From positions 4,757-61,550 of the forward strand of contig NZ_CAJTMT010000019.1 of NCBI RefSeq assembly GCF_910577345.1: a DNA stretch of 56,794 nucleotides. Reading direction: 5' to 3'. This DNA is from an uncultured Duncaniella sp. (GTDB lineage Bacteria > Bacteroidota > Bacteroidia > Bacteroidales > Muribaculaceae). The notes below the pieces were generated by a model that saw only the letters and a program-made list of their open reading frames with translations, was not told where the DNA came from and searched no databases. Of the stretch, positions 35,306 to 44,926 are shown one piece after another. The position numbers were made by a program, and so were the translations under genes. How positions within the stretch are numbered: position 1 is the stretch's first letter; each line of letters starts with the position of its first letter.

Positions 35306-36979
35306 TTATCTTGTCCAACCCGGATTCTGCTTAAGCACACCGTTGGAAAGTGTAATCTGATCCTCGGGAATCTGGCTGAGACCCTTGGTGGCGATGATGA
35401 GCGAGCGGTCGTAGGAAACGGTTGATTCCACACCTCCGTTGAAGACTTTGGCGGAGCTTGCGGCAATAGCATCAGCAGCGACATCGACACCCTGACGGAG
35501 AAGGTCCCAGTAGCGGTGTCCTTCGAAGGCGAGTTCGCGGGCGCGTTCGTCCATTATGTTCTGCTGAGTGACAGCAATGTCGTCGAGACCGGCGCGTGAA
35601 CGCACGAGGTGCATGTAGGTCGACGCATTCGACGAGCCAAGTTCGGCAGCCATGAGGAGGACATCGGCATAGCGCATGATGACCCACTGGTTGGCGTTAC
35701 ATTCCTGAAATCCGGCGGTACCGTCGGAGTTGGTGCCGGGAAGACCGTTACCGTAGACGAGGGGTGAATATTTCTTGATGGTGTAGCCGGTGTATTCGCG
35801 CCAGTCAACGAAGGAGCTGTTGAAATCGTTGCCCTGAGCGAGACCCTCGCCGACCAAATCAATAACGGAGGGAGTGAAACGCGGGTCGCCATCGAGATAT
35901 TTTTCAATAAAGACAGGAGAGATGGTGCAGGCACCCCAACCCTTGCCGTAGGGAGTGGCATTGAGTTGGCGCATTCCCATCATGACAAGCCAACGGTTTG
36001 AATCGTTGTTGCCGTCGTAGTCCTGCGTCGGGGTGAAACGCTGAGCGAGGATGATTTCGGAATTCTGGTCGCCAGCGTAGGTCGACTTCTCGGTGTCCCA
36101 ACCGACACTGTTGGGGATGGGGACGAGCGAGGATGCGGGCCAAAGGTTCTTGAAGTCATCCACGAGGCTGTATTTGCCTGAAGAAATGACATCCTCGACA
36201 GCAGCGAGGGCATCGGCCTTAGTGACGACACCTGTGGTCTCGCCTGCCTCGTTGGTGAAACCGGGATCCTTGCCATAGTACCCGCTGTAGAAGAGGTAGG
36301 CGCGGGCGAGGAGGGCTTCGGCGGCATAACGGTTGATATATCCGCTGTCGCCGTCGGCAAACTTGGCATCCTCGGGGATGTTGGCGATCGCATATTTCAG
36401 GTCCTCGAATATTGCGGCATAGACCTCGGCGGGATCAACCTGCGCGCGGTTTTCGTTGACCGGTTCAAGGAAGAGGGGAATGTTGCCCCACAGACGCACC
36501 ATGTCGAAATAGAGAATGGCTCTGAGCGCGCGGGCCTGACCCATGTAGAGTCCACGGGTGGCTTCGCTCGTCCACTGAATCTGCTCCTCGTGGGCCATCA
36601 GCTCATTGCAGCGGTAGACACCGGCATAGTAGACCTTCCAGTCAGTGGTGTAGAGAGTCATGTCGCTCGGTGATTTCGAGGTGTTGAACGCGTCGATTAC
36701 CTGATATTTAAAATCATCACCGTTGCCGGTACCTCCGAATGTCTCGTCGGACATCACGGTCGACGCTACATAGAAACCGATACCGGGATTGGACGAAATC
36801 TGACGCCAACCGTCGTAGCAACCGATGAGCGCGCGCATTGCGTCGGTCTCGGACTTATAGAAGTTTTCAGTGTTGGACTCGGTCTTCGACGAAACGTCGA
36901 GGAAGCTGTCGGCGCAGGAAGTCATGCCAAGCGCACCGATAAGTCCAAGGGAAAGTATGTTGAATTTAAACTTGTTCAT
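35306..36979 (-). CDS. SusD/RagB family surface lipoprotein (PUL)
   Basis: 557 residues. Lipobox Cys22 (MTSC, then ADSFLD). Typical SusD helical scaffold (ALRAILYFDMVRLWGNIPLF, AEALLARAYLFYSG, and near the end RARELAFEGHRYWDLLRQG). It would form the lid of the SusC transporter encoded 33 bp upstream and bind the oligosaccharides released by the GH5 enzyme. The 241-bp gap downstream, to the next lipoprotein gene, shows no gene. Confidence 0.95.
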   Translation of the reverse strand: MNKFKFNILSLGLIGALGMTSCADSFLDVSSKTESNTENFYKSETDAMRALIGCYDGWRQISSNPGIGFYVASTVMSDETFGGTGNGDDFKYQVIDAFNTSKSPSDMTLYTTDWKVYYAGVYRCNELMAHEEQIQWTSEATRGLYMGQARALRAILYFDMVRLWGNIPLFLEPVNENRAQVDPAEVYAAIFEDLKYAIANIPEDAKFADGDSGYINRYAAEALLARAYLFYSGYYGKDPGFTNEAGETTGVVTKADALAAVEDVISSGKYSLVDDFKNLWPASSLVPIPNSVGWDTEKSTYAGDQNSEIILAQRFTPTQDYDGNNDSNRWLVMMGMRQLNATPYGKGWGACTISPVFIEKYLDGDPRFTPSVIDLVGEGLAQGNDFNSSFVDWREYTGYTIKKYSPLVYGNGLPGTNSDGTAGFQECNANQWVIMRYADVLLMAAELGSSNASTYMHLVRSRAGLDDIAVTQQNIMDERARELAFEGHRYWDLLRQGVDVAADAIAASSAKVFNGGVESTVSYDRSLIIATKGLSQIPEDQITLSNGVLKQNPGWTR

Positions 36980-37012
36980 TTGTCTTTTTCTAAACTTTGA
37001 GGTTCATGATGG

Positions 37013-40000
37013 TTAGAAAGCCAGATTCACACCGAAGAGGAAGGTGCGCGGACGGGGATAGTAACCGAGGTCGACACCCGACACCCATGCCTGAGTACCA
37101 TAACCGATTTCAGGATCCATACCGTCATATTTCGTGAAGGTCAGGAGATTCTGGGCCTGGAAATAGAGTCGGCACTGGCTGCACCATTTCTGATTCATCA
37201 GGGGTGCGAAATTGTAGCCGAAGGTGAGGTTGGAGATGCGGAGATAGTCGCCATCCTGAGTGTAGAGGTCGGAGAACTGCCAGTTGATGTTCTCGTTAGT
37301 CACGCGTGGCATACGGTTTGAGGTGCCTTCGCCTGTCCAGCGGTCGAGGATGGCAGTTGTGTAGTTGGCCTGCTTGACATTGGGGTTGCGGTAGCTCTGG
37401 ACAATCTGATAACCGGCAGCACCGTTGGCTGTGATTCCGAGGTCAAAGTTCTTGTAGTAGAGGTTGATGTTGAAACCGTAGGTGAACTTGGGCATACCGT
37501 TGCCGAGGTCGACTTTGTCGTCATCGTTGATGACACCGTCGTGGTTGACATCGACATAGATGACATCGCCGGGCTGGACAGTGCTGCCCTGGAGGACACC
37601 GTTGCCTGCGGCAATCCAGTTGTTGATCTGCTCCTTGTTCTGGAAGATACCGGCGGTCTTGTAGCCCCAGAAATAACCGATGGGCTTATCGTTTTCAGCG
37701 CGATAGAATTCGAGGGCGTTCTCGTAGAGCTGGTTGGTCTCACCGTGGATGATACCGTCCTCACTCGGGATTGAACCTACCTTGTTATGGTTGTAGGCAC
37801 CGTTGAGGCTGACACTGTAGGAGAAATCCTTACCGATGACATCGGTCCAACTGAGGCCGAGCTCGACACCGGTGTTCTTCACGTCGCCACCGTTGATGAA
37901 GGGAGCGTCAGTACCGGCTGTTGCAAGAATCGGGGCTACGACGAGCCAATCCTTGTTGGTCTTGATATAGTAGTCGAAGTTGACGGAGAGACGGCTGTTG
38001 AAGAGGCGCGCGTCAAAACCGATGTTGGTCTGTTCGGAGGTCTCCCAAGTGACATCGAGGTTACCGAGACGCGAGGGATAGGCACCCCAGTTGTTGGCGA
38101 GGATGGTAGAATAGTCCATCAACTGACCGTTCGGGCCGAGGTACTGGCCAAAGTAGTAGTGGGTGTTCTGATTCTTGATGGGAGCGAGATACTGGTAGGC
38201 ATCAATGTTCTGGTTGCCGACACGACCCCAGCTCGCACGGATTTTGAGGAAATCAAGCCATGAGGAGGCGGATTCCATGAATTTCTCGTTTGAGATGTTC
38301 CAACCTGCAGAAACAGAGGGGAAAGAGCCGAAGCGGTGACCGCTTGCGAAGTTCGAGGAACCGTCGCGGCGGATGGTGGCGTTTATCATATATTTCTCCT
38401 GCCAGTTCCAACCGATACGCCCGAAGTAGCTGACGGTGCGGGATTCGTCGTGGGGGCTGCCTGCCACGCTGACGCCGTTCTCGCCGAGAGTGGAGCCTGT
38501 ACCGTTGCTGATCCATGCGTGGGTCCAGTCATCGAAACCTTCCTTGAGCTTGCCCTGACCGCCGCCGAGGTAGGTGCCGCTGTAGCGCGAGCTTTCCATA
38601 CCGACGAGGACGTTGAATTCATGGTCCTTGATGGCGAAATCGTAGGTTGCGGTGTTGGTCCATGTGAGGCAGAGGGAGTGGTTCATGTTCTGGCTGACGC
38701 GGGTCTCAGTGCTGTAGACGTAGGGTGAGAACTGATAGATAGGGGTATAGCTGCGGTATTCGCTTGAACCGTAGACAGCACCGAAGACAGTGCGGACGCG
38801 GAGATTCTTGATGGGTTCGAGCTGAGCGTAGACGTTGCCGTTGAAAGTGGCCGACTTGGTCTCGTTGTTGGTGTTGACCATCATGCTGCCGTAGGGGTTG
38901 CCGTCGTTGGCATACCAGTCGCTGCCGGTGGTGTCGTTGTAGTCGCCCTTTTCATTATATACAGGGGAAAGAGGAGTAGCGGAGAATGCACCGCGGAGGG
39001 TGTTGTTGTACTGGTTTCCGACACCGATGCCACGGCTCTTGACGTAGACGAAGCTTGCCTGCTCACCGACAGTGAGAAGGTTGCCGAGGAGCTTGTGGTC
39101 GGAGTTGATGCGGAAATTATAGCGGGAATAGTTGGAAACTGCGGGACCGCCGACGATACCTTCCTGATTGAGGTAGCCGAGCGACATGGCGTAGGTCGAT
39201 GTTGCCGAACCGCCGGTCACACCGATGGTGTAGCTCTGGGTTGTCGCATTGTCCTTGAACATGGAGTCGACCCAATCGGTGTCGATGAGCGAACGTTCGC
39301 CGTTGGCATCCGTGCGCCAGATGGAGTTCATGGAGTTCCAGTCGTAGGGAGCGAGGCCGCTGTTGAGCTGCGACTCGTCCATGATGGTCATGTATTCCTG
39401 CGAGTTGAGCATCTTCATCTTGCGGGGAGCGCTCTGCCAGCCATAGTAGCCGTCGAAAGTAACTTTCGCACGACCTTCCTTACCCTGCTTGGTTGTGATG
39501 AGGACCACGCCGTTGGCAGCCTGCGCACCATAGATTGCAGCCGAAGCTGCATCCTTGAGCACGTCGATGCTCTCGATGTCAGCGGGATTAAGGGTAGAGA
39601 TGTCGCCACCGATACCGTCAATGAGGTAGAGGGGCGAAGCGTTACCGATGGTACCGAGACCGCGGATGGTCACCTTCATGCCTGAACCGGGCTGACCGGA
39701 CTCGCTTGCGATGCTGACACCGGGGAGCTGGCCCTGCATTGCCTGGAGGGGTGAAGTGGTGTTGAGTTTGGCGATGTCGTCACCCTTGATTTGTGCGGTA
39801 GCGCCGGTGACGAGTTTCTTTTTCTGGACACCGTAGCCGACAACGACAACTTCGTCGAGGACCTCGGTATCTTCAAGAAGAGCCACATCAAGACGGTCGG
39901 ATGTGACCTTGATTTCACGGGTGGTAAAGCCGACGTAGGAGAACTGCAGGATTGCACCCTCATCGACTTTCAAGGTATAGTTTCCATCAATGTCGGTCGT

Positions 40001-40192
40001 GGTTCCCTGTGAGGTACCTTTGATAAGGATGCTCACACCCACCAACGGTTCGCCGTCGGAGGCCTGGGTGACCGTACCGGAGACAGTCAGAGGAGCTGCC
40101 GAGAGTGTCATTCCCGCCAGAAGGCAGAGCGACAGGAGGGCAACCCGGAAGAGATGCAACGGTGTGCATCGTCCCAATAGTTTCTTTCCCAT
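37013..40192 (-). CDS. SusC/RagA family TonB-dependent transporter (PUL)
   Basis: 1059 residues. Signal peptide to about 33 (LSAAPL), carboxypeptidase-D-like domain (about 37-115), TonB-box-like DEVVVVGYG, plug domain (about 120-235, with SPLYLIDGIGG and IDVLKDAASAAIYGAQAANG) and a beta-barrel to the C-terminal Phe. It imports oligosaccharides across the outer membrane with SusD. It is the first gene of the minus-strand arm and divergent from the hybrid regulator. A consensus promoter lies at 40414-40446, giving a leader of about 215 nt, a common arrangement for PUL susC genes. Confidence 0.96.
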   Translation of the reverse strand: MGKKLLGRCTPLHLFRVALLSLCLLAGMTLSAAPLTVSGTVTQASDGEPLVGVSILIKGTSQGTTTDIDGNYTLKVDEGAILQFSYVGFTTREIKVTSDRLDVALLEDTEVLDEVVVVGYGVQKKKLVTGATAQIKGDDIAKLNTTSPLQAMQGQLPGVSIASESGQPGSGMKVTIRGLGTIGNASPLYLIDGIGGDISTLNPADIESIDVLKDAASAAIYGAQAANGVVLITTKQGKEGRAKVTFDGYYGWQSAPRKMKMLNSQEYMTIMDESQLNSGLAPYDWNSMNSIWRTDANGERSLIDTDWVDSMFKDNATTQSYTIGVTGGSATSTYAMSLGYLNQEGIVGGPAVSNYSRYNFRINSDHKLLGNLLTVGEQASFVYVKSRGIGVGNQYNNTLRGAFSATPLSPVYNEKGDYNDTTGSDWYANDGNPYGSMMVNTNNETKSATFNGNVYAQLEPIKNLRVRTVFGAVYGSSEYRSYTPIYQFSPYVYSTETRVSQNMNHSLCLTWTNTATYDFAIKDHEFNVLVGMESSRYSGTYLGGGQGKLKEGFDDWTHAWISNGTGSTLGENGVSVAGSPHDESRTVSYFGRIGWNWQEKYMINATIRRDGSSNFASGHRFGSFPSVSAGWNISNEKFMESASSWLDFLKIRASWGRVGNQNIDAYQYLAPIKNQNTHYYFGQYLGPNGQLMDYSTILANNWGAYPSRLGNLDVTWETSEQTNIGFDARLFNSRLSVNFDYYIKTNKDWLVVAPILATAGTDAPFINGGDVKNTGVELGLSWTDVIGKDFSYSVSLNGAYNHNKVGSIPSEDGIIHGETNQLYENALEFYRAENDKPIGYFWGYKTAGIFQNKEQINNWIAAGNGVLQGSTVQPGDVIYVDVNHDGVINDDDKVDLGNGMPKFTYGFNINLYYKNFDLGITANGAAGYQIVQSYRNPNVKQANYTTAILDRWTGEGTSNRMPRVTNENINWQFSDLYTQDGDYLRISNLTFGYNFAPLMNQKWCSQCRLYFQAQNLLTFTKYDGMDPEIGYGTQAWVSGVDLGYYPRPRTFLFGVNLAF

Positions 40193-40413
40193 TAATAATA
40201 GATTTAGTTTTTACAGGTTAGTGATTGATTTGTTTTTTATCTCGTGTTTTGAAGGTAAGTTGTCGGAATATATATAATAGGTGAGGTAAGAAGCGGAAAA
40301 TCGGGTGCGAACAGTGGCGGAAGGTCTGCAGACGTGTTTGATTCAACAATTTTAAGGTAAAAAAATGTAGACAGGCTGTTCCCGTGCGCGTACAGTTTAT
40401 TAATAAACGTGAA

Positions 40414-40446
40414 CAAATGTAACCACACCTTTCTTACCGACCAAAT
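40414..40446 (-). promoter_or_regulatory. Consensus promoter of the PUL susC, with adjacent palindrome
   Basis: On the minus strand, TTTGG (40446-40442), a 20-bp spacer and TACATTTG (40421-40414) fit the Bacteroidota consensus. Just downstream, around the expected start site, is a perfect 14-bp palindrome, GTTTATTAATAAAC (40395-40408). Another TAnnTTTG match (40477-40470) lies further upstream. This is the likely control region for induction by the hybrid regulator encoded divergently. The 476-bp spacer 40193-40668 has no other gene. Confidence 0.65.
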
Positions 40447-40604
40447 TTTCGGACGGTTTATATGTGTTTCAAATTTATCTTCAAAGGGGTGGAAATGTTA
40501 TATTTGAGAGGTTTAATTGTTTCGGATAATCTATTCAATATATTGGTTACCAACGGAATAAAAATTAAACTCAAATGTTATAAAAGATTAATCGCACCAA
40601 GGTG

Positions 40605-40635
40605 TTGCATATTCGCTCCACATTGATTTACTTTG
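40605..40635 (+). promoter_or_regulatory. Promoter of the hybrid two-component regulator
   Basis: TTG at 40605-40607, a 20-bp spacer and TTACTTTG at 40628-40635. It covers the TTG codon at 40633 and lies 4 bp before the ATG at 40639, so those are unlikely starts. That leaves ATG 40669, which opens a clean signal peptide. Confidence 0.5.
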
Positions 40636-40668
40636 CGGATGGAAAAACCTACCTTAAATGTTAACACC

Positions 40669-43600
40669 ATGCGAATTCTTCTGCTAATACTGACTCTTCT
40701 GACCATCAGCAGCATATCCTCAAAAGAATTGCCGCTGAAACATATCGACACCGTCAACCGGCTGTCGAACAACAAGATAAACGTCTTGCACCGCGACGCC
40801 GACGGCTTCCTTTGGATAGGAACATCCGCAGGACTGTTCCGCTACGACGGTCACAACTTCAAGAACTATGCCCCGCTGGATTCGGCCAAGCAAAATTCCT
40901 TTGCGTATTACATCGAGAGGATACAGGAGGATGCCCACGGCAGACTCTGGATTTACTCCGGACTGAAATATTCCGTCTATGACCCGGTGACCGACGAGAT
41001 TACGACCCGTTCGGACTCGATACTGCATGAAATAGGCATTGAAGAGACTCCCAACCAGATATTTATCGACCAGAGCAAGGGGCTGTGGGTGCAGACTTTG
41101 GGCAAAGGTCTCTCACATCTTGAGCCAAAGGGCAATCAACTGCGGGCTGTAAGTGAAAAAGCCTTTGCCGACACTGAAATAACCGACCTCATATCGACGC
41201 CACGCGGCGTGATGACCATTGACAATCAGGGAACTATCAGATTCATAGACCCGGCAGACCGGAAAGTCATCCTGACCGACAGTTCAATCAGGGGGGAAAT
41301 CAACGACGGAAGCACCTTCGTGTTCACGCTAATCTATGACCGCGACGGACTCTGCTGGATTTTCAGCAACGAGCGTCTGTGGCTCTACGACATCAACAAC
41401 GCGAAATGGCTCAACCATCTTCTTCCTGAAGGTGGCCGTGGAGAAATCATCAAGATACTCACGCAGGACCGTTCGGGCAAACTTTGGATCGGACGAGACC
41501 ATTACGGCCTGGAAGAAATCGTGAAGGGTAATGACAAAATAAGTTTCCAGAAGATTTCCACCAATTCCGGGCAGGACATTATCAACACTGTCACAGCCCT
41601 TTATGAAGACAACGAGGGGACACTTTGGGTAGGCACATACAAGAAGGGACTATATTACCACAACCCGAGTCTCAACAAATTTGCCCTGCGCAGTCTGCCG
41701 GATGTCAACTGCATAGTGCCTTCGCGAAGGGACGGGACAGTCTGGATCGGGACGGATGCAGCCGGAGTCATGAAGTGGAATCCCGCCACCGACGAGACAA
41801 CCACACTGACATCCAACAACTTCGGAGCCGTCACAAGCCTCTTTGAAGCTGCCGACGGGACACTCTACATCGGATCTTTCTCGGGAGGATTGAAGCGCTA
41901 CCGCAACGGAGTGCTTGAAACAATTGTCAGCCACTCACGGCTCGACGAGGGCTACACATGGAGCATAGCCGATGCAGGTGGCGGAAACCTCTGGATAGGC
42001 ACACTCGGCTCCGGCCTGTTCCATTTCAATCCCACAACCCTTGCAACCCGACAATACACGGCCGGAAATTCCGACCTCAGATCAGACTACATACTGAAAA
42101 CCGTGGCCGACGACAACCATGAGCTATACATAGCCACTTCACTTGGTGTCAACATCTTCAATCCTGCCGACGGATCTTTCATGCCCCTCTCGGAACTCGA
42201 CGGTATCAGCATCAATGACCTCATAGTCGATTCGCGCGGGCTTCTCTGGATAGCATCCTCCAACGGACTTAAGGTCTACGATACTTATCGCAAGACACTG
42301 TCGGCCGTGGATATAGGCGGCCGGAACCTTCATCCCAACCTCATCCTCGGGCTGAAAGAGGACAAGCGCGGCGACATCTGGGTTGCGGAGGGCGGCAAGC
42401 TCATCTGCCTGAAAGTGAAATTCGATGACAAGACCGGAGCATTGTCATATACATCAAACCATTACGACACGTCAGACGGTCTGCAAAACAGCGATTTCAA
42501 CCAGCGGTCGTTCGGCCTGCTCCCTGACGGCGAGATGCTTGTCGGGGGTCTATACGGTATCAACCGTTTTTATCCCGACCGGATTGTCCACAACCGCCAT
42601 CTGCCAAAAGTCATGTTCTCCGACATTTATATCGGCCCACACAGACTCCGCGTCGGGGAGAAAATCAACGGACATGTCCCTCTCAAAGTATCCCCCAACC
42701 ACGGTGCTACACTCGAACTTTGGCCTTCCGACCAGTCATTCATGGTCAGTTTCGCCTCCGACAACTATGTCCTGCCGGAGAAAAACACATATCAATACAT
42801 GCTCGAAGGGCTTGACAATGAGTGGATTTCGGCACCTCGCGGGGTTAACTACGTCGCTTATACGAATCTTGCCCCCGGAAACTATAAATTGCTTGTAAGA
42901 GCCATCAACGGCGACGGTTACGAAAGCACAGCGGCTGCCGAACTCCCCATCATCATCCATCCGCCATTCTTGCTGTCACCTTTGGCCAAGGTCCTGTATG
43001 CAGTGCTAATCATTGCCGGTATTTATTTGATATACCGTCTGATACGCAGCCATGAGCGCCGACGTTTCAACGAGAAGCGCAAGGAGGATGCCATCAGGAA
43101 GCAGGAGGAAATCAACCAATTGAAATTCAAGTTCTACACCAATGTCAGCCACGAGCTGCGCACTCCTCTCACCCTCATCGTGTCGCCACTTGAAAGTATG
43201 CTGAAAGAGACAAAGGATGAAGGTCAGCGCCGACGGCTCACACTCATGCGCAACAATGCAATGCGACTGTTGACGCTTGTCAACCAGCTTCTTGACTTCA
43301 GGAAAAATGAAGTGGCAGGTCTGACACTTCACTTGGCCGAGGGGGAGATTGTCGGGTTTGTCCGCAATGTCTGCCATGCCTTCGCCGGAATGTCGGAACG
43401 CAAGAACATCAGACTTAATTTCACTTCCGACATGCAGGAACTCAACGTGATGTTCGATGAGGACAAACTCAACAAGGCCATCATGAACCTTCTTGCGAAT
43501 GCCTTCAAGTTCACCCCCGAAGGTGGCGAGGTGACGGTGGGCATATCAACCTCGCAGTCGACAATCACAATAAGTGTCGCCGACAACGGAATCGGCATCA

Positions 43601-44742
43601 GCGACAACGACAAGACCCACATATTCGAACGCTTCTTCCAGACCGGCAACGTCCCGACCGACAACACCATGACAGGCAGTGGTATAGGTCTGAGCATGGT
43701 GAGCGAATATGTGAAACTTCACGATGGAAATATCCGTGTGACCGACAATCCCGGCGGTGGTAGCATCTTCATCATCGAACTTCCAATAGTAAAAGGAAAG
43801 AGCCGCCCCGAAGCTACCCCGGCAGTCAGCGAAACTGTTTCTGAAATAGAATCGCAAGGAAATGAGGTGGAAACTACTGAAGGTGAGAAAATTGCCGAGA
43901 AAACAGACATGCCGGAGGAAGCAGAGGGCAGCGAAATCGCTACCACATCCCTGAATCCCGATGACAATACTGACAAACCAACGGTACTCGTCGTCGACGA
44001 CAGCCGTGACATGATTGATTTTCTCCGTGACGGCCTGGGCGCGGAATTCCACGTCATCACGGCCCCCGACGGTGCATCGGCCCTCAAACTGCTGTCGTCC
44101 ATCCGCCCGGCCATCATCCTGACCGACCTGATGATGCCCGGAATGGACGGAATCGAGCTGTGCAGACGCATAAAGGCTGACCCGAATCTTGCGACCACAC
44201 CGATTATAATCCTCACAGCCAAACATGACGTCGATGCAAAGGTGGAGGGTATGACCGTAGGGGCTGACGACTACATCACCAAACCCTTCAACATCGACCT
44301 TCTCATACTGAAAATGAAGAAGCTTGTCAGCCTCACGCGCAGCAGTGGCCGGGCGCTCATCAATCCGGAGCCTGACTCAATACAAATCACGCCGCTTGAC
44401 GAGAAGATGGTCGAGAAGGCAGTGAAATATGTCGTCACGAATATCAAGCGTCCGGAACTCTCAGTCGAGGAACTCAGCAGCCATCTCGGCATGAGCCGTG
44501 TCCATCTCTACAAGAAGCTGAAAGCGACGACAGGCAAATCGCCCGTGGAGTTCATACGTCTGATTCGTCTGAAACGCGGTGCGCAGATGTTGCGCGAAAG
44601 CCAGCTCAACGTGTCGGAAATCGCCTATCAGATCGGCTACAACAACCCGAAATATTTCAGCAAATATTTCAAGGAAGAATTCGGCGTACTCCCCTCAGTT
44701 TACCAGAACAAAGAGGAGAAAGCAACAAATTATCCCGTATAA
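40669..44742 (+). CDS. Hybrid two-component system sensor-regulator (HTCS) of the PUL
   Basis: 1357 residues from the ATG at 40669, which begins a signal peptide (MRILLLILTLLTISS). In order: a periplasmic double beta-propeller of Reg_prop repeats (about 25-660, with repeated LWIGT words), a Y_Y_Y domain (about 676-750), one membrane helix (about 767-790), a HisKA domain with His828 (SHELRTP), a HATPase domain (N-box about 935, DNGIGIS about 973, GSGIGLS about 1003), a receiver domain with phospho-acceptor Asp1153 (TDLMMPGMDG) and an AraC-type HTH (about 1247-1350). HTCS proteins bind an oligosaccharide in the periplasm and switch on the neighbouring PUL. A ~65-residue acidic Glu/Thr-rich linker joins kinase and receiver. 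Confidence 0.96.
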   Translation: MRILLLILTLLTISSISSKELPLKHIDTVNRLSNNKINVLHRDADGFLWIGTSAGLFRYDGHNFKNYAPLDSAKQNSFAYYIERIQEDAHGRLWIYSGLKYSVYDPVTDEITTRSDSILHEIGIEETPNQIFIDQSKGLWVQTLGKGLSHLEPKGNQLRAVSEKAFADTEITDLISTPRGVMTIDNQGTIRFIDPADRKVILTDSSIRGEINDGSTFVFTLIYDRDGLCWIFSNERLWLYDINNAKWLNHLLPEGGRGEIIKILTQDRSGKLWIGRDHYGLEEIVKGNDKISFQKISTNSGQDIINTVTALYEDNEGTLWVGTYKKGLYYHNPSLNKFALRSLPDVNCIVPSRRDGTVWIGTDAAGVMKWNPATDETTTLTSNNFGAVTSLFEAADGTLYIGSFSGGLKRYRNGVLETIVSHSRLDEGYTWSIADAGGGNLWIGTLGSGLFHFNPTTLATRQYTAGNSDLRSDYILKTVADDNHELYIATSLGVNIFNPADGSFMPLSELDGISINDLIVDSRGLLWIASSNGLKVYDTYRKTLSAVDIGGRNLHPNLILGLKEDKRGDIWVAEGGKLICLKVKFDDKTGALSYTSNHYDTSDGLQNSDFNQRSFGLLPDGEMLVGGLYGINRFYPDRIVHNRHLPKVMFSDIYIGPHRLRVGEKINGHVPLKVSPNHGATLELWPSDQSFMVSFASDNYVLPEKNTYQYMLEGLDNEWISAPRGVNYVAYTNLAPGNYKLLVRAINGDGYESTAAAELPIIIHPPFLLSPLAKVLYAVLIIAGIYLIYRLIRSHERRRFNEKRKEDAIRKQEEINQLKFKFYTNVSHELRTPLTLIVSPLESMLKETKDEGQRRRLTLMRNNAMRLLTLVNQLLDFRKNEVAGLTLHLAEGEIVGFVRNVCHAFAGMSERKNIRLNFTSDMQELNVMFDEDKLNKAIMNLLANAFKFTPEGGEVTVGISTSQSTITISVADNGIGISDNDKTHIFERFFQTGNVPTDNTMTGSGIGLSMVSEYVKLHDGNIRVTDNPGGGSIFIIELPIVKGKSRPEATPAVSETVSEIESQGNEVETTEGEKIAEKTDMPEEAEGSEIATTSLNPDDNTDKPTVLVVDDSRDMIDFLRDGLGAEFHVITAPDGASALKLLSSIRPAIILTDLMMPGMDGIELCRRIKADPNLATTPIIILTAKHDVDAKVEGMTVGADDYITKPFNIDLLILKMKKLVSLTRSSGRALINPEPDSIQITPLDEKMVEKAVKYVVTNIKRPELSVEELSSHLGMSRVHLYKKLKATTGKSPVEFIRLIRLKRGAQMLRESQLNVSEIAYQIGYNNPKYFSKYFKEEFGVLPSVYQNKEEKATNYPV

Positions 44743-44822
44743 GTTAACATTTCATCCCCCGGACAAATCATTTACATCCCGCCGTGTCAACATTGTCCCC
44801 TCGCGGTCACACAGGTAATTTA

Positions 44823-44830
44823 TAACTTTG
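44823..44830 (+). promoter_or_regulatory. -7 box for the GH31-GH2-GH3 genes
   Basis: TAACTTTG followed by CATA, about 95 bp before the GH31 start at 44927 and 80 bp past the regulator's stop. It suggests that the enzyme genes have their own transcript, separate from the regulator. No convincing -33 box is seen. Confidence 0.5.
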
Positions 44831-44926
44831 CATAACAACGGAAAAGCATCCCTGCCCACCGTCAGGGCTTCCGACTCATCACAACGTTATACCTAATTTA
44901 ACAACATCTATACCAAATCTCACCCT

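Noticed and set aside
40633..40668. Earlier starts for the hybrid regulator (TTG at 40633, ATG at 40639)
   Set aside because: The TTG overlaps the -7 box, the ATG at 40639 is too close to it, and both would put charged residues ahead of the signal peptide that begins at 40669.
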